A stretch of 6,728 nt of DNA from positions 1-6,728 of the forward strand of contig JAWXBI010000070.1 of assembly GCA_034439915.1 (NCBI GenBank), given 5' to 3'. The first letter of the stretch is position 1. Each line of letters begins with the position of its first letter. This DNA is from JADJLQ01 sp034439915 (GTDB lineage: Bacteria > Bacteroidota > Bacteroidia > Chitinophagales > Saprospiraceae). Both the position numbers and the translations under genes were made by a program. Below the pieces are notes generated by a model. The model was not told the origin of the DNA. It saw nothing but the letters and a program-made list of their open reading frames with translations, and ran no database searches. Of the stretch, positions 1 to 4,940 are shown piece by piece.

Positions 1-1
1 T

Positions 2-397
2 AAACGACTGGGTGAATTCAGGTCTCAATCCGGGGCCTATGCCTGGAAAAGCCTATTGAAATCAGGTGCAGTGGTGACCAATGGAACCGATACTCCGGTT
101 GAAGATGTAGATCCACTGGCTTCTTTTTATGCTTCAGTGACCAGGAAACGCGCGGACAATGGCCTGACTTTTTTTCCGGAGCAACGGATGACCAGGTCCC
201 AGGCTATACATTCCTATACGCTGGCAGCCGCTTACTCAGGCTTTGAGGATCAGATTAAGGGATCCCTCACTCCTGGCAAATGGGCCGATTTTATTATGCT
301 GTCCAATGACTTGATCCATTGTCCCGATACGGCAATCCTGAACACGCAAGTCCTTAAAACCTGGGTAGGGGGCAAACTATTATATTCAGTAGAGTAA
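2..397 (+). CDS. Amidohydrolase family protein, YtcJ-like (C-terminal part, cut by window edge)
   Basis: The frame is open from the left edge (first whole codon at base 2) to TAA at 395-397, giving 131 residues, roughly the last quarter of a family whose members usually run to 550-600 residues. Near the start it reads ERxGxxxxAYAW-like text, then 'SGAVVTNGTDTPVEDVDPL' at residues 21-39. This matches the last barrel strand of YtcJ/amidohydrolase_3 enzymes, and Asp30 is the probable conserved metal-site or catalytic aspartate. The tail has 'GSLTPGKWADFIML', the usual return to the small beta-sandwich domain. Such enzymes are metal-dependent hydrolases of amide or related C-N bonds; the substrate cannot be told from this piece, and a secreted or lipoprotein form cannot be judged without the N-terminus. 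TTG at 56 is an internal codon, not the start. Family assignment is firm, specificity unknown. Confidence 0.9.
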   Translation, partial: KRLGEFRSQSGAYAWKSLLKSGAVVTNGTDTPVEDVDPLASFYASVTRKRADNGLTFFPEQRMTRSQAIHSYTLAAAYSGFEDQIKGSLTPGKWADFIMLSNDLIHCPDTAILNTQVLKTWVGGKLLYSVE

Positions 398-526
398 ATA
401 CTTTTGCGGATTTGAATCAGGAGGTAAATCCCGGCCTTTTACTAAACCCGAATCGGTAAACTATTTTCCTGGCTGACTAACTCTAAGACTCTTCTCCTTC
501 GCACTTTGATTACAACAACAGCCGGA

Positions 527-814
527 TTACAACCGGCACTGAAGCCGTTGGTCATCATCAAACTCCACAGAAATTGGTTTTTCATTTCTCAACATATCCA
601 GGATCTGCTCAAATTGCCATTGGTAAAAGTAGAAAGCAAAATGTTTAGCCCCATGCCGCTTGGCTTTTTGGAGTTCAGCCTGTGGATCGAGCTCAAACCA
701 AATATGACATTTGGCACCGGATTCACCTTTTATGAGCAAGTTGGATTTGCTTCCTGATTTACGTGAAGACCAGTGATAAAATTCATAAGAAGTCGCAGTA
801 AAAGATTCTTTCAT
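527..814 (-). CDS. Small conserved-looking hypothetical protein, 95 aa
   Basis: This gene reads from ATG at 814-812 to TAA at 529-527. I do not recognise a named family. The protein has no signal peptide or membrane segment. It is rich in aromatic residues, with a basic stretch (residues 49-57, 'QKAKRHGAK'), an aromatic strand ('HFAFYFYQWQF', 58-68) and a helix leading into 'ILDMLRNEKPISVEF' (71-85). This order suggests a small alpha/beta fold, and the 'LRNEKP' block resembles small Bacteroidota hypothetical proteins I have seen. That resemblance is from memory. Support for it being real is the protein-like composition, a TAnnTTTG box seven bases upstream of the ATG, and a position divergent from uvrA. 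The overlapping plus-strand frame has no such support. The C-terminus may be disturbed (see findings). Confidence 0.7.
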   Translation of the reverse strand: MKESFTATSYEFYHWSSRKSGSKSNLLIKGESGAKCHIWFELDPQAELQKAKRHGAKHFAFYFYQWQFEQILDMLRNEKPISVEFDDDQRLQCRL

Positions 815-821
815 AAAGAGC

Positions 822-855
822 CAAAATTAAAAGTTAAATCTAGTCAAATTGCAAA
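822..855 (-). promoter_or_regulatory. Bacteroidota-type promoter of the 95-aa gene
   Basis: Read on the minus strand, TTTG (855-852) is followed after 22 bases by TAATTTTG (829-822), a full match to the Bacteroidota -7 consensus TAnnTTTG. The spacing is slightly longer than the usual 19-21. The -7 box ends only seven bases before the ATG at 814, so transcription should start at or within a few bases of the start codon. A second TTTG at 848-845 is too close (15 bases). Confidence 0.5.
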
Positions 856-956
856 CGAGTTAGAAAAGTCAGGTTCCAAAAAAATTATTTTGGAGATATT
901 ATCCGGTACACCTGTCTAAGTTTGATTCCTTGCTATCATTTCAGCGGATTAAACCC

Positions 957-964
957 TATTTTTG
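957..964 (+). promoter_or_regulatory. -7 promoter element of uvrA
   Basis: TATTTTTG matches TAnnTTTG exactly and ends six bases before the ATG at 971. A good TTTG at the expected upstream distance is not visible; the nearest is TTG at 930-932, 24 bases upstream, with TTTG at 921-924 further away. If used, this box predicts a leaderless or almost leaderless uvrA mRNA. It also makes the in-frame TTG at 962 an impossible start, because that codon lies inside the promoter element. Confidence 0.5.
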
Positions 965-970
965 CGGGTC

Positions 971-3814
971 ATGTCTGAAAAAATGGGGTCTGGGTTGGCT
1001 GAAGAAGAATATATCGAGGTGATTGGCGCCCGCGAACACAACCTGAAGAACATCGATATCCGTATCCCCAGAAATCAATTAGTAGTGATAACAGGTTTAA
1101 GCGGAAGTGGCAAGTCATCCCTTGCTTTTGATACTATTTATGCAGAAGGCCAACGCCGGTATATGGAGACCTTTTCTTCGTACGCCAGGCAGTTTATTGG
1201 CAATATGGAAAGGCCTGACGTAGAGTTAATTACAGGTCTGAGCCCCGTGATTTCTATAGAACAAAAAACAAGTGGCTGGAACCCTAGATCTACGGTAGGA
1301 ACGATTACTGAAGTATATGATTTGTTCAGGCTTTTATTTGCCAGGATTGGGGAAGCCTTCAGTTATGCCAGCGGCCAAAAAATGGTCCGGTATAGTGAAG
1401 CCCAGGTGATTGATCATATCCTAACCGTTTATCAGGAACAAAAAATCGTCTTGTTGGCACCCATTATCAGGGGAAGGAAAGGCCATTACAGGGAGATTTT
1501 CGAGCAGGCGCGCAAACAAGGATACAGCAAAGTCAGGGTTGATGGCACTATGATGGACCTTAAGCCCGGAATGCAAGTTGACCGCTATAAAGTCCACGAT
1601 ATTGAAGTGGTTATTGACAGGATTCAGGTCATGAATAACAAAAGGGATCGGCTGGCCTCTTCAGTTCAGTTAGCCATGAAAATGGGAAATGGTCTTTTGA
1701 TGGTGGAAAATGAAACGGGAGATGTAGTTCCCTATAGTCAAAACCTCATGGATCCCGAATTTGGGATTTCCTATGAAGATCCTTCTCCCAATACCTTTTC
1801 CTTCAACTCCCCTTATGGAGCTTGTCCCAGTTGTGATGGTTTAGGCAAATTGCATCAGGTCGATATGGATAAAGTAATTCCTGATCCGGAGAAAAGTATA
1901 AATGATATTGGGATTGCCCCTTTAGGCGAAGTCCGGGAAAATCTGACTTTCCAGCAGATGAGAGCCATTTCAAAAAAATATGGATTCACCTTCAGCACCC
2001 CGGTGAATAAAATACCCAAAAAAGCCCTGGACATTATATTGTATGGAGGAGACGATAGTTTTGAAGTAAAACCCAATTACGCCCAGAATGAATTTATATA
2101 TAACCTGGGCAGGGAAGGACTGTTTAATATGCTGATCCGCTGGCATAGAGACAGCACCAGCGAAAAGATCCGTCAATGGGCTGAGGATTTTATGACCATC
2201 AGTGAATGTCCTGAATGTCAGGGTGCCCGGCTGAAAAAAGAAGCCTTGCATTTTAAGATTGCCGGAAATAATATTTCGCAGCTGGCGGAAATGGATTTAT
2301 CAGATCTGAGCAAGTGGTTGGTTGACAATGAACCCCATTTATCCCCCCGTCAACAACAAATCGGCCAGGATGTGATAAAAGAAATCAAACTGAGGGTGAA
2401 GTTTTTATTACATGTAGGGCTCGATTATTTGAGTATGAACCGGTCTGCCAATTCGTTGTCCGGCGGTGAGTCCCAACGGACCCGGTTAGCCACCCAAATT
2501 GGGTCTCAGCTCACAGGGGTCACCTATATTTTGGATGAGCCCAGTATTGGACTGCATGCCAGGGATAATCAACGATTGATCCAGGCATTAAGAGAATTGA
2601 GGGATATAGGCAATTCCCTGATCGTGGTAGAACACGATAAGGAGATTATGCTGGCATCCGATTATCTCATTGATCTTGGCCCGGGCGCTGGTTCTCACGG
2701 TGGTGAAATAGTGGCATTTGGCAAACCGGTAGACTTTCTTACTAAACCTTCCATGACAGCCGATTACCTGAGTGGCAGGGTTAATATTGCCATTCCGTCA
2801 AAAAGGAGGAAAGGGAATGGGTTGCGAATTCAATTGTCAGGTGCTTCCGGTCATAATCTTCAGAAAGTCAATGTAAAAATTCCTTTGGGCACTTTTATTT
2901 GTGTTACCGGGGTCAGTGGAAGCGGTAAGAGTAGCCTGATCAATGAAACGCTTTATCCCATATTGCGTAAGTATTTTTATGGTAGCATACAGAAACCTCT
3001 CCCATACGACAAAATTGAGGGAATAGATCACATCGATAAAGTGATCGAGATTGATCAATCGCCGATAGGGAGGACTCCCAGGTCCAATCCAGCTACGTAT
3101 ACAGGTGTTTTTACGGATATACGAAATATTTTTACCGGATTACCGGAATCCAAAATCAGGGGTTATAAGGCCGGCCGATTTTCATTTAATGTGAAGGGAG
3201 GCAGGTGCGAGACTTGTGAAGGGGGCGGAATGCGGGTGATTGAAATGAATTTTTTACCGGATGTTTTAGTGGAATGTGAGACATGTCTGGGTCGCCGTTA
3301 CAATAGGGAAACGCTCGAAATCCTGTACAAAGGGAAAAATATCAGCCAGGTTTTAGATATGAGGGTTGAGGAAGCTATGCATTTTTTTGAACCGGTCCCC
3401 AATATTTTCCGGAAAATGAAAACCTTAAGTGAAGTGGGTTTGGGGTACATTTCATTGGGACAGCAGGCAACAACGTTGTCTGGGGGAGAAGCACAGCGGG
3501 TAAAGTTATCGGAGGAATTGTCCAAAAGAGATAGTGGAAATACCTTATATATTTTGGATGAACCGACAACGGGTTTACATTTTGCTGATATTCAACATCT
3601 TGTCGATATATTGAATCGGTTGGTAGACCGGGGAAATACCGTCTTGGTGATCGAGCACAATATGGATGTGATTAAAGTAGCGGATTATATAATTGATATG
3701 GGACCTGAAGGCGGAAAATATGGGGGAAAGTTGGTTTCGACCGGTACTCCGGAAGAGGTAATTAAGTTAAAACAAGGACTGACTGCACGATATTTACAGT
3801 CGGAGCTTAAATAA
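971..3814 (+). CDS. uvrA: UvrA, excinuclease ABC subunit A
   Basis: UvrA is the dimeric ABC-type ATPase that finds bulky DNA lesions and loads UvrB in nucleotide excision repair. The 947 residues are close to the 940 of E. coli. Residues are numbered from ATG 971. ABC-I: Walker A 'GLSGSGKS' 42-49, signature 'LSGGE' 496-500, Walker B 'ILDEP' 520-524. A UvrB-binding domain is present at about 130-240 (including 'LLAPIIRGRKG'), so this is a UvrA1 and not the shorter UvrA2. ABC-II: Walker A 'GVSGSGKS' 647-654, signature 836-840, Walker B 860-864. The C-terminal zinc module is intact (Cys746, 749, 769, 772). The first module has only Cys285/Cys288; the partner pair of E. coli is replaced by Asp261 and Phe264. 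A third CxxC is at 413/416. ATG 971 is preferred over TTG 962, which lies in the -7 box. No SOS-type operator was seen. Confidence 0.98.
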   Translation: MSEKMGSGLAEEEYIEVIGAREHNLKNIDIRIPRNQLVVITGLSGSGKSSLAFDTIYAEGQRRYMETFSSYARQFIGNMERPDVELITGLSPVISIEQKTSGWNPRSTVGTITEVYDLFRLLFARIGEAFSYASGQKMVRYSEAQVIDHILTVYQEQKIVLLAPIIRGRKGHYREIFEQARKQGYSKVRVDGTMMDLKPGMQVDRYKVHDIEVVIDRIQVMNNKRDRLASSVQLAMKMGNGLLMVENETGDVVPYSQNLMDPEFGISYEDPSPNTFSFNSPYGACPSCDGLGKLHQVDMDKVIPDPEKSINDIGIAPLGEVRENLTFQQMRAISKKYGFTFSTPVNKIPKKALDIILYGGDDSFEVKPNYAQNEFIYNLGREGLFNMLIRWHRDSTSEKIRQWAEDFMTISECPECQGARLKKEALHFKIAGNNISQLAEMDLSDLSKWLVDNEPHLSPRQQQIGQDVIKEIKLRVKFLLHVGLDYLSMNRSANSLSGGESQRTRLATQIGSQLTGVTYILDEPSIGLHARDNQRLIQALRELRDIGNSLIVVEHDKEIMLASDYLIDLGPGAGSHGGEIVAFGKPVDFLTKPSMTADYLSGRVNIAIPSKRRKGNGLRIQLSGASGHNLQKVNVKIPLGTFICVTGVSGSGKSSLINETLYPILRKYFYGSIQKPLPYDKIEGIDHIDKVIEIDQSPIGRTPRSNPATYTGVFTDIRNIFTGLPESKIRGYKAGRFSFNVKGGRCETCEGGGMRVIEMNFLPDVLVECETCLGRRYNRETLEILYKGKNISQVLDMRVEEAMHFFEPVPNIFRKMKTLSEVGLGYISLGQQATTLSGGEAQRVKLSEELSKRDSGNTLYILDEPTTGLHFADIQHLVDILNRLVDRGNTVLVIEHNMDVIKVADYIIDMGPEGGKYGGKLVSTGTPEEVIKLKQGLTARYLQSELK

Positions 3815-3819
3815 ATTTT

Positions 3820-3839
3820 AAATAAAATAAAATAAAATA
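3820..3839. repeat. Short TAAAA microsatellite after uvrA
   Basis: About four tandem units of the pentanucleotide TAAAA begin a few bases after the uvrA stop codon. This is low-complexity AT sequence in the convergent spacer; no function is evident. Confidence 0.6.
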
Positions 3840-3875
3840 GCTAAATATTCGACTGAATACTTTAACTTTGGCTCC

Positions 3876-3909
3876 GTAAAAAGAAGGCCCGGCTCACGAG
3901 AACCAGGCC
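3876..3909 (-). terminator. Intrinsic terminator, best for the minus-strand regulator
   Basis: The arms GGCCCGG (3886-3892) and CCAGGCC (3903-3909) pair around a ten-base loop. In plus-strand RNA the middle pair is a C/A mismatch. In minus-strand RNA it becomes a U-G wobble, so the seven-pair stem is continuous, and it is followed by TTCTTTTT. It is therefore a good terminator for the regulator at 4002-4520, about 90 bases past its stop. In the plus direction it has a weaker stem and no real T tract after it, so it is at best a weak stop for uvrA. Confidence 0.7.
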
Positions 3910-3917
3910 ATTTCAAA

Positions 3918-3989
3918 TTACCCTTTATACTAAATTACTTTTTACCCTTTATACTAGTATTTAAGTTACCCTTTATACTAGTTTTTGTT
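3918..3989. repeat. Three 24-bp tandem repeats in the convergent spacer
   Basis: The 15-base core TTACCCTTTATACTA occurs without change at 3918-3932, 3942-3956 and 3966-3980, with a period of exactly 24. The remaining nine bases of each unit differ, except that copies 2 and 3 share the next two bases (GT). A blurred fourth copy may run into the regulator's stop codon at 4002. The array lies between the stop of the minus-strand regulator and its terminator, so it would be transcribed as part of that gene's 3' untranslated region. Read on in the regulator's frame, each core supplies TAG and TAA stops. Confidence 0.9.
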
Positions 3990-4001
3990 TTTTATACCCT
4001 A

Positions 4002-4520
4002 TTAGCGGTACATCGATACCACTTGAGCAACCTCTTGATTTTTAGGCATTTGTTGCCATTCGTTTTGATTTTTCAGCACCGGAAGGTATTCCACCATAGT
4101 GGTAAAAACCTTGGCGATATCCTGCATGTCTGATTTTAATCTTTCCAGGTGTGCTCCTGATGCTCTGTCGGTTTGAATATCAGCGACCATATCTAAAAGT
4201 TGGTCTATAGAGCGCCTTTTATAATATTTTACCAATTTCTCCATTACAGTCCATAAGTTGGTTTCTGCACGGAAAAATTCCTTTCGTTCTCCTTTTTTAT
4301 GGGCTTTGTAAACCATTTCAAAGTCCATCAGAGTATGTAAGACCATGTTTACATTTCCGCGGGACATATGAAGTTCATTCATAATATCCTCTGCAGAAAG
4401 AAGCTCATTTCGAATGAGTAACAAGGCATAAACTTGTGATTCAGAACGACTTACACCCCAAATACTAGACATAAGGCCCCAAGCTTCTACAAATTTTTGA
4501 TTGGTTTCTGTGCAGGTCAT
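4002..4520 (-). CDS. GbsR/MarR-type winged-helix transcriptional regulator, 172 aa
   Basis: The protein is a small cytoplasmic DNA-binding regulator. After an N-terminal helix carrying 'FVEAWGLMSSIWGVSRSESQ' (10-29), a winged helix-turn-helix follows. Its helices are at about 26-38 ('ESQVYALLLIRN') and 42-50 ('SAEDIMNEL'), with the recognition helix at 53-65 ('SRGNVNMVLHTLM') and a wing at 70-86 ('KKGERKEFFRAE'). The remaining 80 residues are helical and probably dimerise. The 'IWGVSRSESQVYALLL' opening and 170-180-residue length fit the GbsR/OpuAR branch of MarR-like proteins, some of which respond to choline or glycine betaine. No osmoprotectant gene is nearby, so the ligand is unknown. The ATG at 4520 is the only good start before an upstream in-frame stop. 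It lies 22 bases after a micro-ORF and shares its probable promoter and operator. Transcription ends at the hairpin near 3886-3909. Confidence 0.88.
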   Translation of the reverse strand: MTCTETNQKFVEAWGLMSSIWGVSRSESQVYALLLIRNELLSAEDIMNELHMSRGNVNMVLHTLMDFEMVYKAHKKGERKEFFRAETNLWTVMEKLVKYYKRRSIDQLLDMVADIQTDRASGAHLERLKSDMQDIAKVFTTMVEYLPVLKNQNEWQQMPKNQEVAQVVSMYR

Positions 4521-4542
4521 TCTGGTTATTACTATTTGATTA

Positions 4543-4608
4543 TTAGAATCCGTCTGGTGTAGACACTACTCCAAAGAAACATAAGATTGCGTTGATAATA
4601 TCTTTCAT
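4543..4608 (-). CDS. Hydrophobic 21-aa micro-ORF leading the regulator transcript
   Basis: On the minus strand an ATG at 4608-4606 opens 21 codons ending in TAA at 4545-4543. The peptide begins 'MKDIINAILCFFGVV' and ends with the short polar tail 'STPDGF', so it has a charged start and a single hydrophobic stretch (residues 4-15) too short for a classical membrane helix. It lies about 20 bases below a TAnnTTTG box and 22 bases above the start of the GbsR/MarR-type gene, so it would be the first reading frame on that mRNA. It may be a leader peptide, a tiny membrane-associated or signalling peptide, or chance. I do not recognise a family. The position and protein-like codons favour translation, but there is no ribosome-binding site to confirm it. 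Confidence 0.45.
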   Translation of the reverse strand: MKDIINAILCFFGVVSTPDGF

Positions 4609-4628
4609 AAACTGTTGGTATTATGAAA

Positions 4629-4636
4629 CAAATTTA
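4629..4636 (-). promoter_or_regulatory. -7 promoter element of the micro-ORF/regulator unit
   Basis: Read on the minus strand, TAAATTTG (4636-4629) matches TAnnTTTG. Initiation a few bases downstream would leave about 15 untranslated bases before the micro-ORF ATG at 4608. No TTTG or TTG is present at the usual upstream distance. That position is close to the palindrome at 4661-4676, which suggests a promoter that depends on, or is blocked by, a bound regulator. Confidence 0.45.
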
Positions 4637-4660
4637 CCGGCTAACCTTTATGCTAATTCT

Positions 4661-4676
4661 ATCACATTCATGTGAT
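4661..4676. promoter_or_regulatory. 16-bp palindrome, candidate operator for the GbsR/MarR-type regulator
   Basis: ATCACAT and ATGTGAT form a perfect seven-base inverted repeat around TC. The size and symmetry suit a dimeric winged-helix protein. It begins 24 bases upstream of the -7 box of the regulator unit, where RNA polymerase would contact the -33 region. Autoregulation is the simplest reading. It is also in the spacer leading to the divergent gene at 4941, but about 265 bases from it. Confidence 0.5.
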
Positions 4677-4940
4677 TTAGGACGCAGTGTTTTTTTAATT
4701 TTTAATTTTTTAAAAAATAACTATTTGGCTCTCAATACTATACAATAAATAACTCACCAAATATTAAAGTTTTATTATATCTGATTTATTACTACATGCC
4801 AAAAGTAAAGCGGAAAAGAATTGGTTTTATATCTAAATTTAGTAATTCAAGACGCAAGAAATCATCAAAAATTTAAATACAATAAAATTAATATGCTGAT
4901 AATCAATTATTTACTATCTTGATCATAAGTTAATTATAAT
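4677..4940. other. AT-rich divergent spacer with A/T tracts
   Basis: Apart from a doubtful 26-codon ORF at 4796-4876, I see no gene here. T tracts at 4690-4696, 4699-4703 and 4706-4711, followed by A6 at 4712-4717, make a 12-base palindrome of six T and six A; such tracts can bend DNA or raise promoter activity. No TAnnTTTG box was found in front of the gene at 4941, so its promoter is not located. No tRNA, riboswitch or terminator was recognised. Confidence 0.6.
4796..4876 (+). CDS. Possible 26-aa strongly basic micropeptide
   Basis: ATG at 4796 to TAA at 4874 encodes 26 residues, starting 'MPKVKRKRIGF' and containing 'SRRKK'. Eleven of the 26 are Lys or Arg and none is acidic, a composition seen in small ribosome-associated or nucleic-acid-binding peptides. 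I cannot match it to a family such as bL36, bTHX or the AURKAIP1-like small proteins. There is no clear promoter or ribosome-binding site, and an ORF this short in AT-rich DNA can arise by chance, partly because AAA/AAG codons inflate lysine. It is followed 64 bases later by the gene at 4941 on the same strand. Confidence 0.22.
   Translation: MPKVKRKRIGFISKFSNSRRKKSSKI

Noticed and set aside
399..406. TACTTTTG, a plus-strand match to TAnnTTTG
   Set aside because: There is no -33 TTTG at a suitable distance and no plus-strand gene follows.
521..537. Inverted repeat GCCGG/CCGGC with a seven-base loop at the end of the 95-aa gene
   Set aside because: The stem is only five pairs and no T tract follows in either direction, so I do not call it a terminator.
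506..757. Plus-strand open frame of 83 codons with a TTG start
   Set aside because: It lies antisense to the 95-aa gene, which has better composition and a promoter; the protein text is not gene-like.
962..964. TTG as a uvrA start three codons upstream of the ATG
   Set aside because: It falls within the TAnnTTTG box and adds only three residues with no family match.
1855..3569. Several minus-strand open frames of 64-93 codons inside uvrA
   Set aside because: All are shadows of the strongly conserved uvrA coding frame.
3846..3859. TATTC/GAATA hairpin after uvrA
   Set aside because: It is a five-pair AT-rich stem with no proper T run, too weak to call.
3918..3989. CRISPR array
   Set aside because: The conserved part is 15 bases and the variable parts about nine, far too short for repeats and spacers, and there are no cas genes.
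4661..4676. CRP-type site
   Set aside because: The half-sites are in the opposite order (TCACA then TGTGA) with too short a centre for a CRP site.
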